In this document: one piece after another, positions 20,355 through 33,710 of the stretch
Layout of the letters: every line of letters begins with the position of its first letter
Numbering within the stretch: the stretch's first letter is position 1
Assembly (NCBI GenBank): GCA_028564705.1
Contig: JAPXFQ010002924.1
Location: forward strand, 1,021,001 to 1,085,000
Direction of reading: 5' to 3'
DNA from: Apricaphanius iberus
Taxonomy: Eukaryota > Chordata > Actinopteri > Cyprinodontiformes > Aphaniidae
Length of the DNA: 64,000 nt
Notes under the pieces: generated by a model
Told to the model about the DNA's origin: nothing
Seen by the model: the letters and a program-made list of their open reading frames with translations, nothing else
Databases searched by the model: none
Translations under genes and position numbers: made by a program

Positions 20355-22532
20355 TAAAGAAAATTCTAAAATATTATTAGAAAACTAGAATTAACTATTT
20401 TCATCTTCATCCTCCACAGTCAATTCATAGATTAAGTTTGACTGTGTACAGCATTATTGTAGTTTTTATGTCCATGTGAATGTTTGCCATTTTTGTCAAA
20501 AAGCTTATGCAAGCTTTATCGACTATGTTCATCCATAAAGTTACATTTGCGCTTTGACATCTTGTAAGCAGCCACAGAGCAATAAGGAGCAGGGAATAGC
20601 AGCCCAGCACAGCTTGTTGTCTGTTTCGTCTACATTTGCACTCTGATATCTTGTTGTTACGTGCAGCACAGGACAACGGTGCACCACAGCACAGCCTGCT
20701 GTCTAATCCGTCTATGAATGGATCAGAACCGTGCATGCAATGCACCAGTCAAGTGAAGTATGTTTTTTACGCAGACACTTTAATCAATCTATAGAATTAC
20801 AATATAGAACTGACTTATTTTTAGCTATTATTTTCCGAGCTAATCAGGATGGTGCCCCTAACTTGGTCATTTTAAACTAAAATTAAAATCTTATTAATAA
20901 TTGCCCTAAGCAATTATTCTTAGTTATTCATAGCCGAAACAAACCCATTGTTGCACAACACATTTAATGGTAGTAATGACTCTGTCAATGGCTTTTTACA
21001 GAATAAACACAGCTAAACACCAAACCACTGACCCTGGAGTTCTTTAAATGAAAAACCAAAACCAGATAATATAATGTTGACAGGAATAGCTTTGTTTATA
21101 CTACGTATGACCTCCAATTTTAGGTGATAGAAAGTGATCACATAGGAGCCTCAGCCATGATTTAATAGGATTTTAAGATGGTGTATCCCCACCACATATT
21201 GCTGGGAACTGTGCCAGTTTCAACTATTCTACAAAACCTTCCACAAATCCCGTCAGCAGACATCAGGGAATTCTGCATGTTTTTGATGAAGTATCCCAAG
21301 ACTTCACCCTTGCTGAGTGAAATATTTTACCCTTTTTTTGTAGCCCTTTTGAATGTGAGAAACAAGGAAAAGTGACTGTGTCTGCCAAGTTGCAATTTTG
21401 AAAACTGAGCTGAGGGGGCTGGATAGCATAGAGTTATTTTTTATGTTCATTTTTAAATCTAAGTGTTGTTCTCCCATTTTTCTCTCGGCTGTGAACATGC
21501 ACATAGCTCGCTTTTCTCCTTAACACATGTAATTGCAATATGCAAGAGCTAAACTAATTTTACGACACTGGAACACCTGTATTCATCTCCATATTAATAG
21601 AAAACAGGAAGTATAAATCCCAATTTTCCAGCAGCCACTGTCAGTGTGGATGTTCCTTGAGGGAGAAGGCTGTCTCCTCTCCATTAAAATATTGGTGCTC
21701 TCCTCTCGTTTTCCCTTTAGAGCGTTCATTTTCAGCTTAAATCAGATATCATAATTATGAATGGCAGCGAGTCTACATCACAGGGCTTGACACTTCTAAT
21801 ATCCATATGTGCCAATGTGCTTTTGAGTTCCAATGCTGGGGTGCGCTCTGTGCTGAGTTATAGTGCTTTGTGGTGCCGCTGTAGAATACAGGCCCCTGTG
21901 AGTATCATTTGGCTATGGAAAGGGGAGGTTTGACTGATAGGCTCATTTGGATTTAGCACAAGTGCACTGCCCTCAAACATCTTGTAGAAAAGTAGGGAAA
22001 GTTCTGAAGAAGTCTGGAAATTCAGAAAAAAAAAATCTGTCTTTTCACTACATTCAAACACAATTCAATCCTTCAGTGATCCTTCAGATCTTCCTTAAAG
22101 ATCATTACTCATAATTCATTTAGAAAATCATTCCAAATAAATATTTGTTGTGATGTTACATGCTATTTTGGCTTACATATTTGGCCACAAATCTAATCTA
22201 GTAGTAATCTTAATATTAGCAGTGTTGACCAAATTGCTTTACAGTACCCCAAAACAAACAAAAAAACATTCATAGGAAAATATTTAAAGAAAACGATATA
22301 AAAAGAGGAGCTGAAGAGTCTTATTATGAACAAAGGGGAAAAGTGGTTTAGAATTACATTGTACTCAGGTTACAAACTTTCTAATACTTTTAAAGCAAAC
22401 TAAAGAATTTTAAGATAACTAAATCATGTAATATAACCGCAACTCAATGAATAGAGCATAACAGAGGAGTCTTTCCTTTTTTGTTTTCTGGTTTAAGTGG
22501 ATTTTTATTTTTATTTTATTTTTTTCCGTTTT
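20355..22532. other. Interval without a gene; candidate non-coding element at about 21610-22070
   Basis: 20355-21600 is AT-rich and featureless to me. From 21610 to about 22070 the sequence is complex with ATAATTATGAATGG-type homeodomain-like cores and no coding frame. It is a candidate conserved element only. Confidence 0.3.
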
Positions 22533-22542
22533 AGTAAAACGT
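22533..22542. repeat. Left target-site duplication of Rex3 (AGTAAAACGT)
   Basis: AGTAAAACGT here is repeated perfectly at 24146-24155, right after the GATG tail. Confidence 0.9.
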
Positions 22543-24115
22543 GTCTGTAAAATGTGTCTGTTTGGAAGCAGATTCTGAGGACTCTGGTACGGGCTCTCCA
22601 ATCTCTGGTGCTGAAGTCACTGAGGTTGTTAAAAAGCTCCTTGGTGGCAAGGCACCGGGGGTTGATGAGATTCGGCCGGAGTTCATCAAGGCTCTGGATG
22701 TTTTAGGGCTGTGTTGGTTGACGCGGCTCTGCAATATTGCGTGGACATCGGGGGCAGTTCCCTTGGATTTGCAGACCGGGGTGGTGGTCCCCCTCTTTAA
22801 AAAGGGGGACCACAGAGTGTGTTCCAACTATAGGGGGATCACACTTCTGAGCCTCCCTGGTAAGGTCTATTCGGGGGTCCTGGAGAGGAGGGTCCGACGG
22901 ATAGTCGAACCTCGGATCCAGGAGGAACAATGCGGTTTTCGTCCTGGCCGTGGAACACTGGACCAGCTCTACACCCTCGGCAGGGTCCTGGAGGGTGCGT
23001 GGGAGTTCGCCCAACCGGTCTACATGTGCTTTGTGGACTTGGAGAAGGCATTCGACCGTGTCCCTCGGGGTGTCCTGTGGAGGGTACTCCGGGAGTATGG
23101 GGTACCAGACCCTTTGATACGGGCTGTTAGGTCCCTATATGAACGGTGTCAGAGTCTGGTTCGCATTGCCGGCAGTAAGTCGGACTCATTTCCGGTGAGA
23201 GCTGGACTCCGCCAAGGTTGCCCTTTGTCACCGGTCCTGTTCATAATGTTTATGGACAGGATTTCTAGGCGCAGCCAAGGTGTTGAGGCGATCCGTTTTG
23301 GTGACCTCAGGATCGGGTCTCTGCTTTTCGCAGATGATGTGGTCTTGTTGGCTTCATCTGAACGTGATCTACAGCTCTCGTTGGAGCGGTTCGCAGCCGA
23401 GTGTGAAGCGGCTGGGATGAGGATCAGCACCTCCAAATCCGAGACCATGGTCTTGAGCCGGAAAAGGGTAGAGTGCCTTCTCCGGGTCGGGGATGAGGTC
23501 CTTCCTCAAGTGGGGGAGTTTAGGTATCTGGGGGTCTTGTTCACGAATGAGGGAAAAATGGAGCGGGAGATCGATGGACGGATTGGTAAGGCGTCTGCAG
23601 TTATGCGGGCGCTGTACCGGTCTGTCGTGGTGAAGAGAGAGCTGAGCCGAAAGGCAAAGCTCTCAATTTACCGGTCGATCTACGTTCCTACCCTCATCTA
23701 TGGTCACGAACGCTGGGTGGTGACCGAAAGAACGAGATCGCGGATACAGGCGGCTGAAATGAGTTTCCTCCGTAGGGTGGCTGGGCTCTCCCTTAGAGAT
23801 AGGGTGAGAAGCTCGGTCATCCGGAGGGGGCTCAGAGTAGAGCCGCTGCTCCTCCACATCGAGAGGAGCCAGTTGAGGTGGCTTGGGCATCTGGTCAGGA
23901 TGCCTCCTGGACGCCTCCCTGGTGAGGTGTTCTGGGCACGTCCCACCGGGAGGAGACCCAGGGGAAGACCCAGGACCCGCTGGAGGGATTATGTCTCCCA
24001 GCTGGCCTGGGAACGCCTCGGGATTCCTCCCGAGGAGCTGGCCCAAGTAGCCGGGGAGAGGGAAGTCTGGGCCTCTTTGCTTAGGCTACTGCCCCCGCGA
24101 CCCGACCCCGGATAA
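22543..24115 (+). CDS. Rex3 reverse transcriptase, C-terminal 524 codons, open frame
   Basis: Copies LINE RNA into DNA at the nicked target. The frame is open from the truncation point to TAA at 24113-24115, with no frameshift. RT motifs occur in order: KAPGVDEIRPEF (about residue 37), NYRGITLL (96), GFRPGRGTLDQ (132), catalytic FVDLEKAFD (164), GLRQGCPLSP (222), and the active site FADDVVLL (263-270, Asp 265 and 266). A GVLF motif and a Cys-poor C-terminal domain follow, ending LLRLLPPRPDPG. No start codon of its own is present because the N-terminal endonuclease is absent, so the piece should not be expressed as a working enzyme (inference). GHERW replaces the usual GHELW (from memory of the family). 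Confidence 0.9.
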
Positions 24116-24145
24116 GCGGAAGATGATGGATGGATGGATGGATGG
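22543..24145 (+). mobile_element. Rex3 (RTE-clade) LINE, 5'-truncated, with perfect target duplication
   Basis: The insert lies between two copies of AGTAAAACGT and ends in a short 3' UTR of about 12 bases followed by GATGGATGGATGG, the tetranucleotide tail of Rex3. The endonuclease part is missing, as is usual for target-primed insertions that stop early. The open frame and perfect duplication indicate a fairly recent insertion. Confidence 0.92.
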
Positions 24146-24155
24146 AGTAAAACGT
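24146..24155. repeat. Right target-site duplication of Rex3 (AGTAAAACGT)
   Basis: Perfect copy of 22533-22542. Confidence 0.9.
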
Positions 24156-24650
24156 TGCTGCTGATAGGACTAACGGAGCCAAGCGACTGCTAAGGTCAAA
24201 ACAATCCAACTTTCTGGTGATTAAAGCAGTAGTAACTATCTTTATGTCATTAATGATGATATGGTTTTGAGTTTTTTAAATGCTTCTGGGTCTTACAAAG
24301 CATTTCTTTGCCATAGAATTAATTTCTCATTCTTCAGAGTCACCAAAATCTGTATCCAATCGAGCACCATGGAGTTGTTGGAACGTGAGATTCAGATTGT
24401 TAATGTACAGCTAATACATTTTCACCAATTAAATCAGTGTGGACCAAAATCATCCGAAACTTTTTGACATCTACATGGTTCTATGCCATACAAAACTGAG
24501 GCATTTCTGGAGTGTGTAAATCTGTGTGTCGTCTGTATAGGAGGATCAATGTTTTCTTGCAATAAATAATGGTAGTGGATGGCAGGAAACAGCGTATTTT
24601 GCCTATAATTTGATTGTTTTGCACGTTTTGAGAATAATTTAGCAGAGCAG

Positions 24651-24782
24651 ATGATTCACTCCTGCTGTGTGGTCGACTGTATGGCTCACTGTGGGCTTGA
24701 TAAAAAGTTTTTTTCAAAAGATGAAAAAGATTTCGGGCGATCAGGACTCATACATGACAGGAGATTAATCGTTTTTTTCATG
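24651..24782 (+). pseudogene. Possible THAP-domain remnant of a DNA transposon
   Basis: ATG at 24651 opens MIHSCCVVDCMAHCGLDKKFF, with a CxxxC start like THAP domains encoded by fish transposons, followed by a GTAAGT donor-like site at about 24783. The rest of the domain (Trp, CxxH) is not seen. Weak similarity; it could be chance. Confidence 0.25.
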
Positions 24783-26030
24783 GTAAGTCTTTGTGTATGT
24801 GTTTGTTATTATTTGTTATTAAGTTATTGAGGTTTGCGAATTTTAAAATCCTCTGCGTTATTCTGTTTTCACGTTTTCATTCGGATGTCCTAAACTGCAA
24901 TCAGCACCCTGTCTATGCCCGCTGCTGTACATGCAGTAGCTGTAAATCCAATCCAGAAAGCTGGTTCTAATTTATTTAATCATTAAACCTGCTACATGAC
25001 TATATTTTTTTCCAAGACTGAATTAAAAAAAATAACTGTAAGTGCTGATATTCAGTTTTTGCCAGAGACCAGACGCCACTGTATTACTCAAGCAGCGTAC
25101 AGGAAAACATAACTTGTACAACAGCTATTACATTCCTATAAATAAATAGATAAATAAATAAGCATAGTGATTCATGAGGACTTACCCGACTTTGAAGTTG
25201 CATTGAGGATTTCGCCGTTTGGCACTCACCCACAGTTGATGCAAATCACGCTTTGTTTCTGCTTGTCTGACCTCCACTTTTAGCACAAACATGGCTTTCT
25301 GTTTCACAGAGATCAGCCTAATTCTCCTTGAAACAACATATTCTCAGGGCTCCGGACTTTTGAAAGTGGTAAATTTTTTCATGAGTGAAGGCTTTAGGAA
25401 TAGACATAAATGTGTCCCCAGTGGATTTGTGGCCAGGACACCGGCGAATCAAACTAATGTCTTTCACATATCTAAAAGGGGATTTAAATAACTTCTATTT
25501 CACCGTAAATAGAGATTTTAAGTTTCCCTCTAAAGCTCTCCCAGTTTTCAAACGTTAAAGTGGTTCTATATCAGGTATTTTGCCTACTAAGTGTTAGTTG
25601 CGTCTCTATACCCGCCGTTCATTTAGTTTGCTTTCTGCCACACAACCACTTGCGCATTCGCAAAAAGATGTCAACAAAGATCCTCCAATAATGATAAAAT
25701 TAAATGAAGATCTGACCCATGAACATATACAAAGATTAAATAAAACTTGACATCATGATGGATCCCTGAGGAAATCCATAAGTGGAACTTGTTATTAAAC
25801 AGAGACTGTAACAGATAAATATGACATTAACCAATGAATGCAATAGAATGAGGTTCAATTTAATTGGTCGATTTATAGAAAAACAGTGATCCACCATTAT
25901 GTTGCTCTTTAATAAAAAAAGTATATAAATAAAACAAATTAAAACTAACGAAGCAAAGCTGACTAGTAGATGATGGGTTTGGAAACCTAACTAGATTTGT
26001 CAGTCTTAATTTTGCCATTCACATAAATAA
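24783..26030. other. AT-rich interval, no clear gene
   Basis: Contains an (AAAT)n run near 25137-25162. The stretch 25190-25560 reads as if it were an inverted piece of decayed transposon, but I cannot name it. Confidence 0.3.
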
Positions 26031-26039
26031 CAGAGGTTG

Positions 26040-27200
26040 AGTTGTAAGTCTCACTTTTGGCCATGCTCCCACCTCCTTCAGTATGTAAGTCATTACACTG
26101 TGGACAGGGATGCACATAACACCTCTGTCAGGTCAGACTCTACAAAAGTATGGTGTGTGTAGGTGGTCTAACTTACCTCATTAGTAACAACACAAGCAGT
26201 GGTCTAATGAACTTAAGACAATGCTAATTAATGGAGGAGAACAAAGGCTTAACATTTCTAGAAAGTGTGAAGTGCCGAATCTGCTTGTACGACAGCATTT
26301 AAGCCACCTTAATCCGCTCCTGACGCATCGCATGGTGCCTCGACCACACGTAGCGCAGGGGTTGCAGGTCAGAAGAGGGCAACTCCATACCTCAGCAGAT
26401 ATAGTCACCTGTGACAATCCTTTATGGGCTGATAAAGTAAAGGAAGTCTCTCCAGGAGCAGTGCAGTGACTTGGCGGATGGTGTCCCTGGGGAGCAGGTG
26501 TCAGGGTTGTCTATCAGGAGCCTGAAAGGAGAAAAGGGACGTGTTACGGGGCTCCATTGTATCCCGGTTGTCATTGACTGATCGGGTCCATTTAGCTGGC
26601 TTTCACAGTGAATGAAACCACCTGAATAGATGAAAGCGAGACAGCCTTCCTGACAAACAAGGAGCCCTGGAATATTCATGGAGGATCTGCGAGGAAAAGA
26701 TTAATGTATTAGAAATTAAAATGGGGCCCGGACGTATGATCTTGCTCTAACACTTGGCCAGACCTGTGTCACCCGCCGCTAGCGCCTGAAGTCGGCACAT
26801 GCCGCTGCCAAGGTGGAGAGGAATCATTAAGCACCCTGCTATTGTGTGAGCAGAATAATCAAACTTCACCCCCACCACCACTGCCACCACCACACACACA
26901 CCTCCACAGCCCCTTCCTCATTCTTTCCCACAGCACTGACAATGAATAATTCTGGAGCCATTTGCAATGTTAACGGCACCTATCTGGGCCATCCATGCCT
27001 TTATGATAAGAGTTCCAAATATGCATTTCAACAGTCTGAACAGAAGCTGCTTCACCGGCATTTCAAAGGACACCTGTCAGTCATCTGAAAGAGCTGTCAG
27101 TCTCTGTCACGCAACGGTGCCAGTGAAATGGCCCAAAAGATAATCTTTACTCTCCCTCTTTCTGTCTCTCCACCTCTCTCTTTCAGATCACAGCAGTTAC
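26040..27200. other. Complex low-repeat block, candidate conserved non-coding cluster
   Basis: More than 1 kb of balanced, non-repetitive sequence in AT-rich DNA, broken only by a short CCACCA/CACA run near 26869-26905. No frame looks coding. It stands out in composition and is a candidate enhancer cluster. Confidence 0.35.
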
Positions 27201-27596
27201 ATTTGCAATAGAGTGACAAGTGATTTACACTGGAAAATGGATTGTGTTTAAACTAAAAAAAGGAGGGCAAGCAGAAAGGGGGGGTTTCTTTTAGGCTGTG
27301 TTATTCTTTGCTAGAGTACAGCTGTATCAAATATGCTATCATAACTATGATCTGGGCAACACTGAATATCATTATTCGTGATACTATGAGCAGTAGATGG
27401 GCCTCTGAGCTCAAAGGTGACTTTGATGAATCCTATCTCACTAAACAGAGCTGTGTGTGTGTTCTAGGAGTTGCGGTAAAAAGGGCTGGATCAAACAGGT
27501 TTCCAAAAAGTTTGACCTTCTGTTGCTTTTTTTGGTTGGAATTCATCTTCAAATATACTGCAGATAGCTTGTATGTGATCAAGTGCCTGCATTGCA

Positions 27597-27601
27597 ATAT
27601 A

Positions 27602-27632
<31 letters not shown>

Positions 27633-27635
27633 ATG
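27597..27635. repeat. (AT)n followed by a T run
   Basis: About 11 AT units and then about 15 T. Confidence 0.9.
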
Positions 27636-27689
27636 TAATTTCTCAGATTGTAGCGAAAGTATATGGTCGCTTTGTTGAAAGGAAAGTAA

Positions 27690-28250
27690 AAGAAGCCCTT
27701 TGCTTCTCTACATGTATGCCAGGAATTTATTTAAGCATGACCAGCTTGTGTGCCATGAGCTGTTGGTGATATTTACAGCTGAGTGCAGAGGATGTGTTTG
27801 GATCGAGGCTTGCAGGGCCGCAGCGGCGCTGGGCCCGGTCCCACTCCCCTCGTGGCCTCTCCAATGGCAAAGGCAGCCAGCATTTGCAGCACAGACTGTG
27901 GTAATACGAAATCACAACGTAGAGAGAGGTGCACGGAATGACACATAACTCGGTTTTGCATACATGACAAGCTGCTGGCTCAGCAGAGTTGGGAACAAAT
28001 TATGCACTTTGAACACACAGAATTTGAATCTAAAGAATGACCTTTCTGACAACTCCCCTCTCTATCCAGCTAAGTAAAGAATATGCTCAGGGAGTGTAGC
28101 GAAGTTATCTCACCATAGAAGATATTTCTCCCTGTTATCTTAAAGGGAACGCAGCTAAAAATCAGGCACACAGAACTCAAGCAGGTCATTAGAATCACAA
28201 TCGCAATCACTAAAGTCCACAAGACCTATCTGAAGCAGGCATGGACTGCT
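27690..28250. other. Low-repeat block, candidate non-coding element
   Basis: Locally GC-rich (27800-27880) and complex; short frames on both strands look like chance. Confidence 0.28.
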
Positions 28251-30090
28251 ATGATATTCTAATTGTATTATTACCTTGAGAGAAAACAACTATGGTTTTC
28301 CAGGGATGCTGTAGTTACAAAAAAGTTGAAAATACTCATTTAAAACATAATAATCAAATAGCTTTTATTCAATCCAGAAATATTAACAATTAATACCATT
28401 ATAAGTAGTTCTAAAGATGTTGCTTGAATAAATTTGTAATAAATGACATTATCTTTTCTCCAAAAATCAAACTAAAATGTATATTTAGACAAACACAAAG
28501 TAGCACCTAAATGTGTTTTTTTATATGTAATATTTTACCTGTAAATAAAATGCACAAACGGACACCTTCAGACGTCTTCTTATTAGTACGTAGAGTCCAC
28601 CTGTGTAATTTAATCTTATTATAACTAAAGCTAGTATTTGAAATAGAAAATTTGTGAACAAACTGTATGTTAGCTGCCTTTTATACTAACCTCACACATA
28701 TGGTAACTCTGAAGGAGCTGCAGAAAGTCATAGCTCAGGTAAGCACATCTGTCAACCTGAAAACTATAAGGTATTTACAAAACTGACCTTTTTTAGAAGA
28801 GTGACAAGAATGTTTAATTGCTGAAAGGAGGTCACACAAATTCCTGCAGATTGCCCAAAGTCATGTTCTGCCTAGATTGGAAATAAATTGAACTCTTTGC
28901 CTGCAACCAAAATGCTGGGGATGGCTGAAAACTAACCTATGCCATTCCCCCAGTGAACAACAGCAGAAGCGGAGGCTTTTCTTGGATATTACAAGTATCA
29001 TTCCGGATTTCCGTTTTGACTGGTGGATGCAAAATGTTTAAGAGAGTAGCCAATGTAATTAGGCTGAGGTGGCTTTACTGAAATATGTCCAGCCATACCA
29101 ACTTACACAGAATAGAACTTACTGACTTTTATACACATGTGACTTAGGGGAAGAAAACAAGAGTTAATCAAAGAAACAATAACTAAACATTTAGCACCAA
29201 AATTAGAAATGGTACTAATCAATATTTAAATAAATAGAAATCATCATACTTAGACAAATCTAAGATCAATCAGCAGAAAACTCTAATTTAATTAACTCCT
29301 ACTCATTTACGTGGTCTGATCCAACAGCTTAAAAGCAGCTCCAGAACAAAGTTTCCTTAGCAGGGTTGGGGGAGCAAAATGGGACAAACTACACATAGGA
29401 GGTGAGTGAAGAGGTGATGTTTCTTTCAATATTGTTATGGTTAGACTTGGGAAAATTACATTTTCCCGACACTCTTCTCTACACACAGCCAATCCCTCTT
29501 CTTCCAAAGAATTCCAAATATCTACACAAACTAAAATGAAGAACTCAAACAACAAAAATGTAGTCTGTAACTTAATCATAAATAATATAATCTTTATAAT
29601 CATAATAAATAAAACCCTTGGTCTCCATTACACCTGGGAATAAAAACGGTTGCAAAATTCAGCAAACAAAGATGCAGTAAAAGACTTGTGGCTATGATGG
29701 GTAGGTTCCTAGTCCCTTAGTTTGCCCACCATAACTAACAAAAAAAAATTCACAACTGTAAAAAGAAATAGCCTGTCCTATTTCAAACAAGGATCAAGAT
29801 TAGGAGCCTTTTTTCAGCCAGCTGGTTCCACAATGTTGCTGGTGTCCCATTCAATTAGCTTGTATTGCTTTATTGATCATTTTAGTGGTGTTAACTTTTT
29901 ACACCTCACTGAACTTTGATGCCAGTAACTGACCAAGACCAACTGTGAAACTGTCCTCAGTGTGATCCTTTGGCCTCTGCCCAAATCCACAGACACTTAA
30001 ATTCATTCAGTGAAAGTTAATAAAACATTCTGTGAAAATCGTCTTGCTTATCCATCCAAAATTCTTTTTTTTCTAGTAAATCATCCCCCG
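28251..30090. other. AT-rich interval, nothing recognised
   Basis: No transposon terminus, coding frame or tandem repeat that I can support. Confidence 0.4.
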
Positions 30091-30099
30091 TTTTCAGGC

Positions 30100-31990
30100 T
30101 GAACAAACAGCAATTTGTCACAAATTGTCACATAGTTTCCACACCATGCCCCGCTCATCCGACAATCTTCTCATTGTGGCTCAGGGAGGATATAGTTCAA
30201 GGCGTGAGTCACCCGATGAATGTTCACGTTCATTTCGAGGCACAGTGGGCCGGCATAATCCCTGTTACTGAACCGTGACTCACCAGGTCTTGTAGGGATT
30301 GAGCGTTCTGTCTTTCTTCCATTGCGAAAAAAAAGGAACATATGCTTGTGCTTTTGACTAGGTGAGGTGCAATGAGACTCTAGATGACAGTATTATGCGT
30401 GTCAGAAAGACAACAAGGCTGTTGTCATCAAAAACATTACATAGATTCAAATAATTCATGACTGACAGAAACATTCTGAGTTAATCAAATGAAGTGAATA
30501 AAAGGAACAAAAGCTGGGACTTATCTTCTCCACAGTGTTGGAAATCCTCACAGATGATGCTTGTAAAACAGCTTTCTTACAAATTATTCAGCAGCTCTGC
30601 TTCTGTAGTTGAGAAAAAAAGACATATACAGCCATTTACCTGAGTCACAAATTACTATGTAATTGAGTCCTGAGGGAAAATAACTCAGCCTAACTACTGG
30701 AAATAATGTGTAAATTCAATACATTTTCTAATGAGCTCATTTGAGTTTGTCGCAATTATCTTAGGTAGTCTGGGTTAGATAGGATTCTGCAGCTGAGCTG
30801 AAATGAACAAAAAGAAACGCATTTCCCCCCTTGCATTCATTAAAATTAGCATATGGACCTGTCAACACTTTGCAAAGACTCGCTGTAACAATGCCATTTA
30901 GCCCTGCATCGAGCTATGTCGTTGGAGTGAATGGATGCGGCGGGTAAATGCCTCCCCACCCTCAGCGACGGGGTGGAATGGGACTGGCAGCGCTGGCTCT
31001 GACGCACAAAAGAGGCTGCGTTTTAACAGCCAGGCCCTGGCCTGTGACCAGAGGCCATCCACATCAACACTGCTCACACTCCACCATACCTCCCAGCTAG
31101 AGGCCCAGCCAACCGGCTCTTTGCGCACACTGAGACTGACAGCGAGAGGGATGAAGGAGGAGAAACGGTCTGTAAGGGTGGGTGGGTGTGAGCAAAGAGG
31201 AAATGACAGATTTTAAGGCAGGTAGATTTCTCATTACGGGGGCTGTTAGGAACTTCAAAAAGATCTCTCTCCGAAAATCCTTTCAATGTTCTTATCAAAA
31301 TGTACCAGGATTGAAAGCCTAATGAACAAAAACAGATCCTTTATTGTTGTTTGTCATCGTTACACTGGAGGTGCCAGTGAGGGAAGGTATTGTTGCTCAG
31401 TGGAGCGGTCAAGGCTGCTTGTGCATTGTTGTGCCAGAATTTTAAAGCAGGCGGGAGTTATCATTAGACCGCAGACTATTCGACTCACTAAGCTGTGCCT
31501 CTCGATACACTTCAGAGCCTCACACAGTTGGCCTGTTTATTGACAAACACTTCTTCAGATGCATCCAGGTTTGTGTCTTTTTCTATTTAACAGAGATCTC
31601 ACCTTCTATTTTAAGTAGAAAAATCGATCTGATGAAACGTTTGCAATTACAAAAATCTCATTATTCATTTAGGGGTTCTAGCCTCACTGGATGAAGAGAT
31701 ATAGTAATAAACTTTACAATTTGCTTTGGGGAGCAGAACTGGATGTAGGAAATAAAAGCCGCTTGAAAGTGAATGGGGAAATAAAAGACTGCGAGGACAA
31801 GGCCTCAGCTGTGCTCTGCACTGATCTACACAGTGTGATTACCTCGAGCAGGAAAACTAAATATAAAAGCCTTGGGCTGGCTTTGATATTTCCATCCTTC
31901 GTGTGTCTACCATGACCTGGACTACATCTAACAGACCTAGACTGGAGGTCAGTGAGAATCAAGCGGAGAGTATAGGAGATGAGATCAGAG
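30100..31990. other. Three low-repeat blocks (about 30100-30310, 30720-31560, 31680-31960), candidate non-coding elements
   Basis: Each is complex and non-repetitive, separated by AT-rich DNA. The middle block is GC-rich around 30930-31130. Open frames in it occur on both strands and look like compositional chance. Confidence 0.3.
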
Positions 31991-32182
31991 GATAGGAAAG
32001 GAAATGAAAAAAATTATAATAAAATGAACATTACTGGTTGCACTACTACTATTTATACTTTTACAAAACAAATCTTAAATCTGTTGCACGTATTTATATT
32101 CTACCCTTTTTAATTCAATACCCTTAAAAATCTGTTTCCACAAACTGCCTTTGGAAGTCACTTATTAGTGAACAGAGTTCAC

Positions 32183-32470
32183 CTCAATTCAGTTTATTTA
32201 TACAGCACCAAATCCTAACAGATGTCGTGTCAAGGTCCTTTATAAGAGGAGTCATTTTAATTCAATCTTACATGTATTCCAATCAGTTGAAAAGTTTCCT
32301 TTTAAAGGAAATCCCAGCAGATTGTATCGAGTCATTGAATTGCAGCATTCACTCCTCTTGGACAAACACATGGCAAAAGTAGAAAGCACTCCACATCTGC
32401 TCCAGAGTCCAGAAGAGCTCAAAGAAGCATGAGCGGAATTGCGAGATCTCTCAATAAAGGACAGTAATAA
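32183..32470 (-). mobile_element. LINE 3'-end fragment, same family as 62205-62535
   Basis: Begins TTCAGTTTATTTATACAGCA, the reverse complement of a fish LINE 3' terminus, then shares with 62205-62535 the stretch around CAATCAGTTGAAAAGTTT and AATCCCAGCAGATTGTAT. The element is therefore on the minus strand and 5'-truncated. Confidence 0.65.
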
Positions 32471-33710
32471 ATACGGAACTCAGACCAAAACTATTAATTA
32501 CGTTGGAAGATGAAAAAAAAAAAAACTGCTTAATCTACCTCCCTTTCCACTTCGAGAATGAGCTTCTCTTCATCCATGTTGTCTTGTTGGTTTTCTCTCG
32601 TATCTGAAGACGTATTTGTTGACTCACGCACCTACTATGTTGTGCGACAGGAAATGACAAAATAGCTTTAAGAATTAAATAAGTTTTGATTTTATTCTGT
32701 GTGTCAGTGTATGAACATGCATGATTGTTTTACACAATATAAATTTATATATTTACGCAAGACTATATTAATATAGCTATGCATACAAAAAATATAGTCT
32801 TTCTTTACTGATATATTTATGTTGTGCAAGTTCGATATCCTGTTGGTTCTTTGTGTAGATGGACTGCAAGCTGGCTCTGATATCCAGCAAAAATAGAATA
32901 TATCTTATTTTTGCCGTATTGTGGCGGCCGTCACCCTACGTAACTCGGCGGCGGCAGTGGTAATGCTCTCATTCACAACAATGGGGTCATTTTTGCTGCG
33001 GACTATGTGCCTGAGTAGTTTTGCAGTGGAAATTAGTGTTTAGGCTTACTCATGATTATGGTTGGGCATCATCATGCATACTCCAACTAAAACCAACATG
33101 GAAACTTGTGTCTCAGATACCCTAACCTGTCCTACAGTAGTAGCAGTTTAAAAGTTCTCATTCAGAGGAAACGCCGGACGAATGGCGTGCCCTTTCCAGC
33201 CCATTAACAGCAGAGTTCCCTCCAAATCCCAGTGGCCGGAGTGGCCTCCCTCTTTCTCGTGGGAGTGTCACAGTTTTACTGCAACTCCACCCATTAATTG
33301 AAATACAGAGTATGACCAGGAGATGGCGCTTCTCTCACAGAAGTCTCATCGACATGATGTTATTATCGGTATGCACGTCCACTGAAGAAAAAGCCGAGCT
33401 GGTTGCGCAAACCATTGGATGTAACAACACAAATTTCTCACTTTTTTGTAATTAACCTGCTTCTTCTATTGTCAAAGTTTATCATAGGCTCCATAAACTT
33501 AAGTTCTCCTAACACAGGCCAAACTTCACCAAATGAGTTCTGTAAAATATTATAACAAGTAGCCTTAAACGTTATATTTGTAAACAATTTGATTTATTTC
33601 TATGAACCTAAAGTATATCTTTTTTTTAAACCTAATGTACTTTCCTTTAATTTTGTGATAAACTCGTGGTTTTTTATGTTATTGTTGTTGGATGAAAATG
33701 ACAGAGTTCC

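Noticed and set aside
30898..31298. Overlapping ORFs on both strands in a GC-rich block
   Set aside because: Both strands open to similar length with no domain or splice pattern; more likely a non-coding GC-rich element.
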